Below are positions 14,757 through 29,400 of a stretch of DNA of 64,000 nucleotides, in pieces. Position 1 is the first letter of the stretch, and each line of letters begins with the position of its first letter. The stretch spans positions 42,557,621 to 42,621,620 of the forward strand of contig JARCOQ010000005.1 in the NCBI GenBank assembly GCA_029207755.1, written 5' to 3'. This DNA is from Chamaea fasciata. Taxonomy: Eukaryota; Chordata; Aves; Passeriformes; Sylviidae. A program made the translations under genes and the position numbers. The notes beneath the pieces were generated by a model. That model was not told where the DNA came from. It saw nothing but the letters and a program-made list of their open reading frames with translations, and did no database searches.

Positions 14757-15395
14757 ACAAGGTTACCTTTGATTAAAGAACACTGTTTGGAGCTCTTGGA
14801 TATGCCAACACCAGTATGAGCTTTGACAGTGCTGATGGATGACAATTTTTCACATCACTACATAGTCTAAGACTTTCCATTTCCTGACTTTTTATGGTTG
14901 CTCTCTACATTAGTGATCTACAAGAACACTCAGGATAAGGTGAAGAAATGGAGTTTGCATTAATGATATGGTTTTTGTCGTGGGATCCAGCCCCAGAAGC
15001 TTTTCTCATTCTCTCTCTCATTGTGAAGGTCTTATGACCAACATTAAGCATATGTGGTCCTCTGCAGTCCATCCAGAATGTCTTTGGCATCATCTGCTAC
15101 TAAAGGCAAATGACATCAGTAACCTGAATTCCAACATACAGCAATAGGTTTAGCCAGTCCTCCTTGACAGACATTCAGAAGATTCGTATTCTTGGAGCAT
15201 AAACCTCTTCATTAACTTTATCTGTCCCATGCCACAGCAGGTATCACTTTTCAAAGTCACTGTGAACTTCAGGTAATTCCTGGGACAGGTAGGCTCCAGA
15301 TAACATTTTTTTGTATCCCACTCCTTTGATAATTTATATTTTTAATATGAATAGATAAAATAGGATGAATGGAGTAAAGTGGGATTGGAGGGAAT

Positions 15396-15878
15396 AATCA
15401 CAGAATCATTGAGGTTGGAAAATACCTCTAAGATCAAGTCGAACTGTAAACTGAGCACTGCCACCACTAAAACCATGTGTTTAGGCATCACATCTATATA
15501 TCTTTAAAATATCTCCAGTTTTGATAACTCCTTCCTGGGCAGCCTGTGCCAGTGCTTGGCCATCATTTTGGTGAAGAAATTTTTCCTAATGTCCAATCTA
15601 AACACTCCGTGGCACAACTTAAGGTCATTTCCTCATGTTCTATTGCTTGTTACTTGGGAGAAGATTTCAATTCTCACCTGGCTACAAGCTCCTTTCAGGT
15701 GACTGTAGAGAACGTATCACTCTTCAGAGCTTTCTTTTCCCCACGCTAAACAACTCCCCAGCTTCTGGAAGACTTGTGCTCCAGACCCTTCACCAGCTCT
15801 GCTGCCCTTCTCTGGAAATGCTCCAGCACGTCAGTGTCTTCCTTGTAGTGAGGTGTTCAGAACTAAACAGGATCTGAA
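15396..15878 (-). mobile_element. CR1 LINE 3' fragment (antisense, about 480 bp)
   Basis: It starts AATCACAGAATCATTGAGGT and follows the reverse-complement CR1 3' consensus through the 'gaagaaatttttcctaatgt', 'gcttgttacttgggagaag' and 'ccagacccttcaccagctct' landmarks to about 15878. It is 5'-truncated with scattered substitutions and small gaps. Confidence 0.9.
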
Positions 15879-16647
15879 GTGAATCTTGGGAAATTAGCCC
15901 AGATCTTCACTGCTCTGATGGTTAAAAGCCTGGTACTGTCCAGTGCAAGTGACAGCGGTTTCTATCAACGCATTGTCACAGCAATGTTGCTTCTTTGCTT
16001 GTGTATTTATACTCCCATCTTTCTGGTGTGTTGTCTTCATGTATGTATAAAAATCAACCCTGCTATTTGAGACTTTACTATGCATAATTAAAAAGTTCAT
16101 TTGACTTTCACTGCTCCATGAAAAAAAGCAACATAAACTCCCCCCAAACCTCATGGAAATAAACAAAATTTTCTCTCTTACCTCTTCTCAGATTACAAAT
16201 TTTATTTCTTTGCTTTCTATGGTACCTTAGTTTCACAGACTCTCCTCTCCAAAAAGTGCAAATAAAGGATTGCCCTAACTCTTACTAAGTATTGTTACAA
16301 CTGTCACAATGGGTGCAGTCTCCAACCAGGTGTTTGCTTCTGAAGTGAAGACAAGCAAACCATCACTAAGTCACGCAACCTTTAAATGGGATCCCTCCTC
16401 ATTAGTCAGAGCAGTTTCTCCCATTGATAAGTAACTGTTGACCTAAAAAGTATTCCAAAGTTACTTTTCACAAAAGCTGGCTTCTTTGGATATATTCCAG
16501 ACAGCAGCACCTGCATCAACTTAAAAAGGTTTGAAACAGGAAATAAAAAGTTTTCACTTTGATTCCCCAAAAACCTCAGCTGAGAACTTTTCAAATTATG
16601 GTGTAACATACATATTGGTGAGGAAAGTGATTTTGTATTTTGAAGAG

Positions 16648-17181
16648 TATTGTGGTTTAATCCCAGATGGCAACTAAGCACCACACAGCTGCTCATTCAT
16701 TCTTCCTCCACAGTGGGATCTGGGAGAGAATTGGAAGAGTAAAAGTGAGAAAACCCATAGGTGGAGATCAAGACAATTTAAGGGGACAGAAAAAGAAGAA
16801 TAGGGGTAACAATAGTAACAAAACTAGTGATGCACAGTTGCTCACCACCAACTGACCATCCAGTTCCCAAGCAGCAGTGACCCTCAGCCAGCTTTCCCCC
16901 CAGTTTATATGGTGAGCATGATGCCACGTGCTATGGAGTATCCCTCTGGCCAGTTTGGGACACCTGTCCTGGCCGTGTCCTCTCCAAGACTCCTGTGTCC
17001 CTCCAGCCCTCTCACTGGCAGGGCATGAGAAGCTGAGAAGTCCTTGACTTAGGCAAGCTCTACTTAGCAACAACAAAAACATCAGCATGTCATCAACATT
17101 ATTCTCATTCTAAATCCAAAACACAACTCTATTATAGCTATTAGGAAGAAAATTAACGCTATCCCTGATCAAACCAAGACA
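16648..17181 (+). mobile_element. Solo LTR of an avian ERVL-type retrovirus
   Basis: This 534-bp LTR begins TATTGTGGTTTAATCCC (family start TGTTGTGGTTTAA, first G mutated) and ends ...AAACCAAGACA. The flanking pentamers are identical: AAGAG at 16643-16647 and 17182-17186. This is a target-site duplication of the size made by class III (ERVL) integrases. No internal retroviral sequence is present, so it is a solo LTR left by recombination. It is related to the copy at 57261-57869 but clearly diverged from it, hence old. It sits in KITLG intron 1 in the orientation opposite to the gene. Confidence 0.82.
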
Positions 17182-20100
17182 AAGAGATTGAAAAAAATAA
17201 AACAACAAACCAATCCGATGGTTGGCCAGGCCTGTGGTGCAAGTTTTCAACACCAACAACAACACTGATGAAAGAAAGGTCATTCTGTTTTACAGCTGCA
17301 TTAAATGTTTTGGGAAATAAATGAGAGATATTTTAGATTTCCTTCTACCATCAGTAGTGACACCTAAAATTTTAAGCGTAATTAATAAAAACTGTTATTC
17401 ATTCTTTCAGAATTCAAAAGATTCTTTTATAAGCATTATTCTAAACCTAAATGATTACCTTGGGGCATGTATCAAGGATGAAAAGTATTTTGAACGCACT
17501 GATTTCCTGTAGCATGAAGGAGTGCCATTACACAATTCAGCTGCAGAAATGGGGCAAGGTTATGGCTCTCCATAGTGAAGCCTGCGTTTCTGCTCCTTTT
17601 CACTCTTTTTCATCGCAAAATTTGCTATATCTCACATAATGTCTATTAATGATGTGCCATTCATGATTTAGAAACATGACTTTACAGATTGAAGGCTATG
17701 TTTTACAAGCACCTTGTACACTGTGCCACAAGAGAATGAATGAGGAAAATTCCACAAAATGATGCCTTGTTTGCTAGAAACAGTTTGAGATTTAAATAAA
17801 ATACATAATCCTTTCCACATCATGTTCTGTCTGTTTCAAATAAAACATGTTGTTAGGCAATGAAGTCAGTTTCTGGTGCCATAAACAGCCCCTGCAGACA
17901 TTTAACAATTATCTACAGTCAATTTTTACAAAAATTGCCAAAGGTTTTGGTAAGATACTTTGTCAGGGGAAAAGACTTAAAGCACCTACAGGCAAGCTGC
18001 TTAAGAGCCAGCATACTAAAAAAAAAAACCCAGAAAGATGAAACCTGCATCTCCTGTCCTGGGGGTTAAGTTTTCATCTTCCTCTATCAAGAGATACAAG
18101 AAAATCCCTGAGGACTTTCAACATGTTGAACATCTTTGTCACAACAAAAGTTCTGTTCTTTGTACAGAGCATTTCTTGGTGCAGCAGTTACGTGACAGCC
18201 ACATAATGTCTGTCAAGGTATTTCACTGGGAAATGCGTAAGTTTAAACCTTTCCATTCAAAAACTTGGAGCCCATGGTTCCATATTTGTCAATAACCAAA
18301 CAAAGTTTCAATGAGCTGATCACAAAAACACCGCTAGGCTTCCACTTCCCCTAAAATGATACATTTTCACTAGATCTTGAATATGTACTTATTTTCAGTT
18401 TACTTGAGAAGCTGAGCTGCACATACTAATAGTGCTCCAAGAAATGTTAGTGAGAATCATGCAAGTTCATTTCAGCTGTTTACAAATAACACAGAGTAAG
18501 ACAAAATCAGGTTTAAAACACTTTCAACTGGGAAAAATGCCCCACAAGCACCATAACTTTTTCCAGATCCTGATTTCAACTCAGTTCTCTCACATGTCAG
18601 ACAACATTTTATTTCCTACATAATTTAAATTGCATGTGTTCCTATACATATACAAAACCAAAGTGAACAATTTAGCTTTAAGGTAATGATCTGTAAAAAG
18701 GATACATTACATTTATCCTGTTATTAGAATGGATCTATATTTTTTTTGTGAAAAGAATATTTATCCAAAGCAATAGACAAAAGGATGAGACTATTCTCAA
18801 ATGCCTTGAAGCTTGTGAGACTGCAGACAAATCAGGTAAGAGCCACATCAAATTAGAAACTAATCTTCAAAACATTTAAGTATGCTTGCAAGACAACGTA
18901 AGCACTGGGCAGCCAATAAGCCATTTACCTTAGCAAGCTGGAATTACAATACACATTATGCCGTGTCTTAAAGTAATTACATTAGTCTAATAGTAAGAAA
19001 ACATCAACTTTTTTTTTCCAGGTTTTTGATCCAAACCAAAAGCATTTTCATATGCCAAATATACTTTAGTTGTTATTATTATTCTAACTGCAAATTTTTA
19101 CAGTAGAAAACAAGCATCAATTTCTTTTTCAAGATGTTCTAAAATGAACCATGCCATTGTTAATTTTAAAAATTCTTCCTGAAATTATTTCTGAGACGTA
19201 TGTTGTTTTTTTTTTTAAGAAAGCAAATTGTCAGAACGGCCATTTTAAGAATTTCAACTCATGTGTAAGGTTTTTCCAGGAAAATGTAAGTTTATGATGG
19301 CAAAAATAGGATGGGACTGATCAAAATGCTTTCTTTAAGACAAAAATCCAGCAACTGCATTACTGCATCAGAAACTCAAGCATATTTTAAATTCCTATAC
19401 ACATCTACAAGCGAACACACTTTTAACAGCTTTTTCCTGCTAACACTGGTTAGCTGTACAAGAGTGTCTTTCAGGGATGGTGCATGGAAACTCCACTGGT
19501 TTTCAACACCTAGAGCTGCGCAACAACTTTACATGAAATTTTGAGTTCTCACCATTGATAGTCACATGCTAAAAGAACGATCTTTCAGTGTAAACATCTC
19601 AGCTGTCATTACTTTCACATGTAATTGAAGTTCAGCTACAATATATCTTAAAGTGTTTTCCTTTCCTCTAAGCTAAAGGCTGAATTGTTACAGATGGTAA
19701 TTTTGGCAGATGGTTGTATATGAAACTGAGTTTATAATTAGGCCAAATCTGACTTGTACAATTAAGGCAATGAAGATTTGGAAAATAAGAAGTGTCAGAT
19801 CAGTACATGATTGGTCTGGTGCCCACTGAAAACTGAAGAAACTTGATCATTCAGGTTTAGAGAATATATTGCCTATATAAAAATTTCTTCTGAATTGCAT
19901 GAATTAGAAGATGAGAAACATTTCATGCACAGAGTGTAAACTAAAATAACCATGGTGTTTTACCTACTTAAGTGTATAATCCCTCTTTCTTATGTCAAGG
20001 CTAATGGGATGGTCTGAAGCCATCTAACAGCGCCCTGCTGCTGCGAGAGGGCTTCTTCTCTGCAGCTTCCCTCCCTCCGACATTCACCCGACCCCTAAGC

Positions 20101-23100
20101 AAGCCAGTAAATTCAAAGACAGTGACTAGCCAATTCAGCTCAGAGACAAAAAGTAATCCCTGAGGAATGAGCGGAGGAGGAGATGAGATGTGCAAAGATG
20201 AGAAGACAAGGACTATCCCTTTCTGGATGTGACCTCTTGGGCTCACTCTAACACACATCAAGCTGCATTTCAAGCTATTTTACATCTAGTGTCAAAAACC
20301 TTTCCAGACTGGTAATTTTGTGTTAAGGCAGCATTGCCTGTTTTAGCCTCTTCTGTCAAATACTTATTTATTCTTGCACCAAGAAAGGATCAGTAGTGTC
20401 CATCAATCATTCTCTCTACTACTTTCTGCATATCATTCAGTAGTTTCTTGCGATCAACTTTCAGTCTCTCTTCATATGCAAATTGCTCCCTTATAATGCT
20501 TTTGCCTATTTTAAGACGCCTATTTCTGTAATGCTCTTTTTTTCAATGGGAAGACCAGAACATTTTTCAGGATGGCTGATGATCACTACCACAAAAGCAG
20601 TCCCCTTTCAAATTTCTCTTTCTGCTTCCACTGCATCCTGATATGCTGTCCAAATTTTTCTGGTATGGGCACAATATAGGGATTTTTCATTCATTTTCCT
20701 GATGAAGCATTGCTACAAGAACATAAATAAGAGCTTGTAAGTAGCTTTTAGAAGTAATTGAAACTGCCGTTATTAATTCAGTTACAATTAGTTCAAAACA
20801 TTCCTTCCAAAATGCATCCCCCTTGCTCTTCAACACAACAAACTCCACTTGCCATCACGCCATCTGTTCTTCCATCTCCCTTAAACCTTTACAAAGTTCC
20901 TCAGAAACTCTTTTAGTTTCAATTAACCTGAGTAATTTATGTATCTTGCACATGTTGTTATCAATCAATGAACCCTATTACCAGATTGAACTATATGAGG
21001 TTACTGACAATTAGAGAACATTACCTTTTAGGTTTCTGCCACGTTACAAATTAATGACTTGTTCCTACACTTTGCTTTCTGTCACAAATATTTCTTTTCC
21101 TCAAACTGTTATGATGAGAGCTACACTATGGGGCTACTTAGGTTTTTTCTTACATCTTTATTTTTTAAGGATCTAAATAAGTAATTTCCATTCTTTCTAC
21201 TTATTCATCCATTTTGAAACACAAATACATTTAGTGCATTGAATGCACTTTTTTTACAGAAACTGGGCTTTTATATTCCTTTCATTGAACTTTATTAATA
21301 TGGAGTTCCCATCTGCCTTCTACCAAGCGAATTAAATACAGTCAGATCTGCTAGCAATACAACAATAGAGGCAAGCTGGTAAGAAAAATTCTTTTCAACT
21401 CTGGAAATATTCATTAACTCTAAAGACAAGAATTAAGAGTTGATATGTTAAGAGACACTACATACTTAAGAAAATGAAAAAAAACACCATGTTCACCTAT
21501 TTCTATGAAGTTATAATCACCTTGTCTTTACTTCAAAATTAGCCCAACTTACAATTTATATCCTGCACTTAACTTTAGATCTGTTCACACAAACTGTATT
21601 TTTAATATCCTGGTAGTTTGTGGATGGGTTTAGAGGGTTTTTGGTGGGGTTTTTTTGTTTGTTTGTTTTTGGTTTTGATTGGGATTTGTGTAGACTAACA
21701 ACTACAAACTCCCTCAAATTGTTTCTGGTACTCCAGCATTTCCCCACAATTCTCCTATGTGTCCAGGAAGAACAGGCACATTACTATGATATATACCAAT
21801 GTGCAAGCGTTCTCAGCTTAAGAGATGCAGGATAAATCCCAGCTAACTCCATCATCACAGAATTGTGACCACAGAATTTATATGAATGCCATTCACATGA
21901 TATCTCAATGTTTTTGTTTGAGTTATGCTAACTAGAGAGAACTGTAAATATCTAATCTTAAACCTAAAGCTCCACTTCCGGCTTTCCTTAAAACACACAG
22001 AAATTATGGCATAAACATTACAAAAAGAAGTTAAATCATTCAGCTTATAGTTTGGTATGACTATGGAAATGCACACATAACTGGTTATAAGAAAATCTGA
22101 GGAAAAAATCTCCCTAAATCTGTACAATTTTGAAGAAACATAAATGCCTATTAGATACAGATGTCTATAAAACATAACTATTACACCAGTAACACATTAT
22201 GAATTTAGTTAAATTACTGATATGAAATATTAGGTATTCTCACAGCATCTGCAACAATACAACAGAATACAACACTTTGAAAAAAACAGCTATTTTACCT
22301 TACTTTTACTGATAACTTTCACAGGGGTTGCTCATTAAAAATGGAATTGTAAATTGCCTGTAGTGTGACACAGAGCTTTACATTTGGTCAAAAGTATCCA
22401 TGTGAATTAGAAAGAATGGCAGCGGTCAGTAGTGAAATTATTCTGGTACATGTTCAACAGCATCCTTGTTACAGACGTGCTGATAGAAAAACTTATACTA
22501 ATATTGAAACAATATAATATGATTTCTTGGATTTTTTTTTACACCTAGTTCTCAAATGCTTCCTAGGATTATTCTTATAAAAGAAGAGACATTCATTTGC
22601 ACGGCCTAGTATGAAGTATCTTTGGCCTCCATAATTAATCTTACAGAAAATATTGTAGAGAAAATTAGTGTAAATCCCCTCAGAGCATATATACTTTTCG
22701 ATGTCTACACTATAAAATTCCAGTAAGACTAGTTATGCATTTTCATAATTGATACAAATTTTTAGCAAGTTTACTTGAGTGACACATCAATTTTTACAGG
22801 AAAAAAAAATCTTCCCAGTTTTATAGGAATTGTGCCATTTACTTTGAAATAAGTAATGGAGAATGTATGTTATGAAGACAATTCCATCATACTGAATAAA
22901 GCCAAAAAGAACATAATTGTTAGATTATAGTACTTTGAACAGGTACTATTTCAACAGTAACTGAAATAATGTTCTTGGATGCAATGGATGTGTTTCAATA
23001 GAAATAAAGCAGATTTTAGTAGGCTAAAAGCAGATTAACTTCACATATGTCTCAGGCCATTTGCAAATGTCAACAACATTCTGTTACAGTGGGAAATGAG

Positions 23101-23373
23101 CAAGAGTACTGTAGAGAACCTGACCATTACTGGCAAATGTTTAGCTGATCTCTAAAACCTGCATGTGAGAAGAGATTTTTATTTTAATGCACTGAGGAGA
23201 ATGAGAAGGTGAAATTAATTTCAATTGTTTAAAGAACTTAATAGACCAGAACTTTTTAAAAGTACAATGAAAGCACCAAATCAGGTATTTCTCACTCGGT
23301 TAGGTAAAAAAGTTGAGAGGCACAGGGGGAAGCAATAAAAGGATTTCCTTTGGTCTCAATAAGTACCTGACCA

Positions 23374-23461
23374 TTAAAATAAAAAAAAATAAAATAAAAA
23401 AAAAATAAAAAAAAAAACCCAAACAAAAAACCAAACCAAACCAAAACAAAAAAAAACCCCA
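23374..23461. repeat. A-rich low-complexity tract
   Basis: Runs of A broken by T and then by C (AAAAT- and CCAAA-type units). The phenylalanine-rich frame on the opposite strand is an artefact of this tract. Confidence 0.9.
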
Positions 23462-26400
23462 AGAATTTTCTTAATATATTAAGAAAATTACTGACTTTAG
23501 AGAGAAGAAAGGCATTGTCACTTCTAGAAATGGCAGACCAGTATTTCAGAGGGCTCTTCCAACTGTAATAATAGATTGCAAGTGTTGTAAAACAAAAAAC
23601 CCAACACATTTCAAGGAACAATGGATTCATTCTAATGCTGTCCAAAAAGACACTTTGTTTCTACAGTGGCAACAGGTTATTCAGAGGACTAATATTTGAA
23701 GTGGGCCCCAAAAGGTAATGAGGAATAAAAATGCCATAAAAAATGTCAAGAACATACACTGGAGATAAAGCTTAAGTTGTATGGGAGCAAACAAGATGCT
23801 GACAGACACACCTTCAGTAATGTGGATACTAGAAGTGCAGAAGTTCTGTTGCCAGAGGTGAGAGCACTGACTTAAGCACAGCAGAAGTCAGGAAAGGTGC
23901 ACAAAGAAATGAAGGTAGATTTTTGTCTTAAGGGGAAGAGGAGAGAAACTTGCAGTCATTTTCAGATGTGGCCTTGAGTTATGATGATAGGAAAGAAATA
24001 TCCAGAAGAAAATGGATGGAGTATTATGAACACCATCTGACTTGAGACTGGAGTAAATTTTTAAAAATAGCAAGATTTTCACTGATTTTAGTAGCCTGAA
24101 ACACTGCCTAGTATTACACTATTAATGGAAAACAACACTTAAGAAATATATCTAAACAGTTTGGAACAGACTGCAATTATGGCCAGAATTTTTAGAGAGT
24201 GCATGGCAAATCTAAGGCACATTCTTAGCCAGTGATTATAATACAGAAGAACAAAGCACCTTCAGTGACAGTATTTAATTTTATGGTTTATAAGACAGGT
24301 TTGCATTTCCTAGAAAATAAAGCAATGCCCATCAGAATCATTTAAACTGGTGTCAAATACAGCACTGGTAGTTTTGGCTGTTAGAACAGAAATTCAATCC
24401 ACACATTGCTGAACCACAGTAACTTGAAAAAGACACCAACTATGAATACTGGAGATATATTTTTCCGTCCTTTATAAAATAACCACCAAAAAGCTCTGTT
24501 TATTCAGGTACATGTTTTTTAATCCAAACGAAAGAGGGTGCCAAGCAGTGTTATACAAGCTTCATAAATTCATCTGGCTGACTAATGTTCCTTATTCCTG
24601 CCTGCTTCAAAGTAGTAAAAGAAAAACAAATCTCAGGAAGAACTGACATTCAGATCTGTATCAGTTTAGAGACATAATGCATAATGTTGTCTGCTTGTTA
24701 TTTAATGTAAAAGACAAATTTTGCTGAGTTCACTTAATAATGAGCAAATGGAAAGTGGAAATTAGAGGGTTGGAACTTAGAACTTTTTTTACAATAGACA
24801 ATTAGCATGTTTGAATTTCAACCTCCCTAAATTTCTAAGCACTTCTTTTCATTTAGTGAATTATTTTGCATATACACAGTATATTATTAATTTAAATGTA
24901 TCATGCCTGACTCCTTAGTGTCTTACTTCAGTTAGACCACAAAAGCCAGCACCTTGATATCATACTCCCACTTTATACAATTATGAAATCCCCATAAAGA
25001 GACAGGAATTATTTTGGACCAACATGAAATGGAGGAAGAAACTTTCCTACACACTTTAAACCCTCCACATTTACAGGCACTTACAACATTAAACATGATA
25101 TATTATTTTATATCAGTATAATATACTAATATAATATAGAAAGTGTAAATATATTCATTTCTTTTAAATGAAATTTTTATATCAGTGTATTACACCACAT
25201 TTTCAGAATGTGCTGTATACACATCATCAAGTTCATTCTTTTGTCCTGGAACAACTCTTACAAAAGCAGTTGCTCTATGCTTTGCACAGAGTTAATTTTG
25301 TGTTTTAAACAGATAGATTGCCAGGACATGCACAACTTAGTTTTACAGTCTGACTTGTACTGCCAGAATAACTTTTTTTTAAAAGTAATTAGAGGTCATG
25401 CGTTACCAAACAGACCAAAGAATTCATCCAGCAATGATGTATGATGCTGCAAACATAAAAGGATCTTACCTTGGTCTGCTGCTAGGAAGCAAACACAAGC
25501 TAATGAGAAAAGTCACAAAATAGTGTAATTCATTTAGGAGGAAGGACACTGGAAGGTTATCAGTACAAGTCATCCTGACTACATCAACTACAGAGATTCC
25601 ACCAAGAGCAAATTCAGAATCTAGGTCCACCATAAATACACTGCATACACTTAACATATCTCTAAAGCTGTATTTAGGGTGCTTCTGAAAACTTCTCAAG
25701 GTATATCTAAAGAAGAGATGACAGAGCTAATTGGACTAAATTTATCCTTGGCCTCAACTGTCAGTGAACTGACGTGCCTGGAGCTGATGGTAGCAGAACA
25801 AATGAAAGGCAGGCCTGCTAAATAAGACACTGGACAAGGGTTTATTGTCACTAAGACAGTTAAGGTGATTGAAGCCAGGTTCAGTCACATGGGATTGGCC
25901 AAACTACAAGAACAGATATGACAGACAGACTGATATTTTCAGACTATGACTTGAAAATGCTTAAATCTTTCTCAATGGAGGTTCAGAGGGTGGCATGATT
26001 CACAATCTGTGAATTAGGACTTGTGGTCTGAAATACAGTCTCCCCCGCATTCTTAGCTCATGTGTAAGCCATCCTCCAGATTGAACAAATAAACCTTCAA
26101 CAGAACAGCTTCAACAAGATAAACTAGATAGTCAGAACCTTCCCAGAGACTTAGGATGCTACCCAAGAAAATATGTGAACGTGTGTCTCTCTCTGGTGTG
26201 TATGCTCACGTAATTTTTTCTAGATTAGCTTTTCAGTCTGGACTGAATCAAGGTTGTTCACAAACCCAGAGATGATGCTGTAGACCATGCATGCATCCTT
26301 TTGTGACAGCCCAGACTAAACCTGCAGACTTCGCAGAGCATCAGTCTAAGCTGAAGAGTGTAGCCCACTGCCCGGCCCAGCACCAAGGCTGCCAGGACAC

Positions 26401-29400
26401 AACATCCCTCCCTGACTTCCCAGCTCTGCTGCCCAAAACCAGTGAGAAGCCAGTGAAGGTAGAATTGGACTGAGATACCCAGCTGGACTCCTAGAAATTC
26501 TTCACTGGAATATTAACAAATACACATGAATGACTGTTATACACGTGCCAAATCACAGGTGGGAGAATGGGTGGCTCTTGTGGCTTGGACTAAATATGAT
26601 CTTGAGGGTCCTGAACTTGCTCTTCTCTTTTGTGTAGGTTTTTGCAGCAGAAGTGAAGAAAAATAACCAAATACTGCAGCCCCTGAATGCTTACAAGTGT
26701 TCTTTAGCAGCAGTGAAAGTTCAGGACTGGGAGGTAAGCAAAAGGCGACCTTTCAGAAGACCTGCTTGAGAGATCCTTCCAGGACCACTGACCACTGTGA
26801 AGCAGCAGTCAGCTAATGGCCCTGCAACAGAGGAACCTGCACTCGGACCCCCATGCCTGCACCACATGATCTCACTTTTAACTGTTTCTTCAAGTGGTGA
26901 TGAAATAGCGCAAAGCTAAGGATTGACCTCCCCAGTTTGCAAAACAGTGTGCTCCACAGTATGGCTGCAAAGCAGTAAGAACCATAAGAGGCTTCTCCAG
27001 GCAATACATGCAGTGATGTCTTAGACCTGATGCTATTTTCACCTTCCAATCAAAATGGGGTCTGCTCCACACAGCAACAATAATGGCAAAATACATATAG
27101 AGCAGAAAATTCCTAATGAAATTAAAAATCATTACTGTATCGATCTACCTTGTATAATTTAAACATGATTTAAACAGAAACAGCAACCAATCATTCACCC
27201 AGTGGTTATTAGATAAGTGTAGGAAATTAGATGACAATTATTTCCTACTACTTTATACTAATATGATCCAAAGTTCTCATTAATCTGGACTCCTAAACAG
27301 GCTTTAATTCAGACATACAGTAGAATTAATGTCTTCATTATCATGTTATCAATGATCTCTGATATTAAACATGCTACCAGCTTCAATAAAATAAAATACT
27401 TAACACCATTTTTGTTTTCTCATGTTTTCATTCACATACTAATACATGTCTGATACTATTTACATTTGTCAATAACTAAAACCATCCAGCAAAGAAATCT
27501 GTACTTCATATGTTCCCTGCAGCCAGTTATTTCAGCATGGGTAATATTTACGAAAAGTCAGTTTTGCAGGTTTACATATGACTGGGTAGGCAATACAAAC
27601 ATGGGCTAAACAACAAAATTTAAGAGAAGCACTACCCCTTGCCACTCACCTTATATTCATCCATCACCTATTCCCACAAACACATGGAAAAAAACACAAC
27701 CAACACAAAACAAGCGGTTTTATAGCGTGTTTAAAAGACTGACTAATCTCAGGTTTGGCACACCGAAGAGAACGAGCACTTTCATTTTCATGTCAGCTCC
27801 CACAACACTCAAATGGAATTGCGTAAGGAGATTTTTTCCTTCCTTTGCTTCTAATAAATGGGTGTTGTGTTTACATACTGCATACTGAGCATTGCCCATA
27901 TGAAGCCAAGGGCTGCATCTTGCCAGCTCTTAACTTTCATACAATATGGTGATTACATGAGCCAGCATGCCATTAAATCACATAACAAAACTTGGAGAAT
28001 GGCACTGTCAGCTTGCAGAACCATACCTGAAGGACTGACATGCAGTGCATAAAGGGAAAAACTAGATTTCAGTGCAATGGCAAAACTGGGTCAGGAGAAG
28101 ACTGGGTTACTGGCTTTGCTTTAAAAGCCAAGCGCCAAATAGCTCACAGAGATAAAAACTTGCAGGCAAATAATAAAAGCAGGTGAAGAAAAGAAATAAA
28201 TAAAAAGATCACTAAACAAGCCTTACAAAATTCTCCCCCACCCCTGAGTCTTTCAGGTCATCTGCTGTTTATTCTCCATATGACTTTTTATTCCAGGATG
28301 TTCTTTGCAGTTGCAGTACTGGCAAATTGCCTTCCATTAAGCAGAGTCAATATATTATCACTATGCAACATTACCTCAAAGATCAAAATCCCTGATTTAT
28401 GTTAAACAATATCCAGGCATTACCAAGTGTTTGCAAGGCTCAGTTAGAATGTAGTTCTTGCTTTCTGTCCTATGTCAATTGCATGATATTTCATTGTAAG
28501 AAATATTAGCTTCTTTCCTGGTTTTCCAATGTTGTTCTTTTCACTATGACAGTTGCCAGTCTAGACAATGACAGAAGTAGCCACAGGAGTGCAAATAGAT
28601 CAAGATTTACTTCAATGTGTTGAGTGCCCCCATGTGCTTAATTCCTCTTTCTTGCACCCACTTCAGTTGATCTCTCTCCTTGCACAGGGTCTTCATGGTT
28701 CTAATGGCAAGTCTTTTCAAAGCATCTCTTGCTCTGATCCCCTTGGAATGATAAATGGTTTGGTATCACATTTGTTTGCTACTCCTTAAAATATAGGAAA
28801 CAACCCTTTGGAGAACTAGGAGTCTGTCAGTGCCTCTAAAAAGCAGGAAGCATAACTGCTTGAAGGCTGACAGATGCTTCACCACCATGACAAGAAGCTG
28901 TTCCACAGGCTACAGCTTGTGAGCCCCTGAGTCAAGCCATATGGTCTTGAATGCCAAGACTGCCTGTCTTTCCCAGCTTACAGGGAGAGAGGGATTGTTC
29001 CTGCTTTGCTCTGAATTTGCAAAAATAATCAGTTGACTTTTATAAGTTCACAGTTCAAACGCAATGAAATGCTTGACTGCTTTCACTCATAAATCCTCAT
29101 TCTTAAACACATAAATGCAGCTCTCAGACTTTAGGAGACCCTTCACAATTAATAATCTATTCAGTGCATCCAAATAATTATGTATACAGGGTCTGAAACG
29201 TGTTTGTTCAAGGCATCTATAGTAATATAATGTGAATAACAGCAATGGATATATATTGCTAAAATCCAGAGCTGATAATATCAGATAAAACCCTACTTCA
29301 GCATCACTAAAAATAAAGTCTCCAAGTGCCTTCACTGGTCTGGAGGTGACCCAGCAACTGCCAAGAAACAGACGAAGGCAAAAAGTATCTCGCTTCTAAC

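Noticed and set aside
23292..23645. Phe-rich minus-strand frame
   Set aside because: Produced by the A-rich tract at 23374-23461.
25690..26780. GC-richer intronic stretch with a pyrimidine tract and GTGTAG acceptor-like sequence near 26620-26640
   Set aside because: On the strand opposite to KITLG, with no open frame or partner donor; an antisense non-coding exon cannot be shown from sequence alone.
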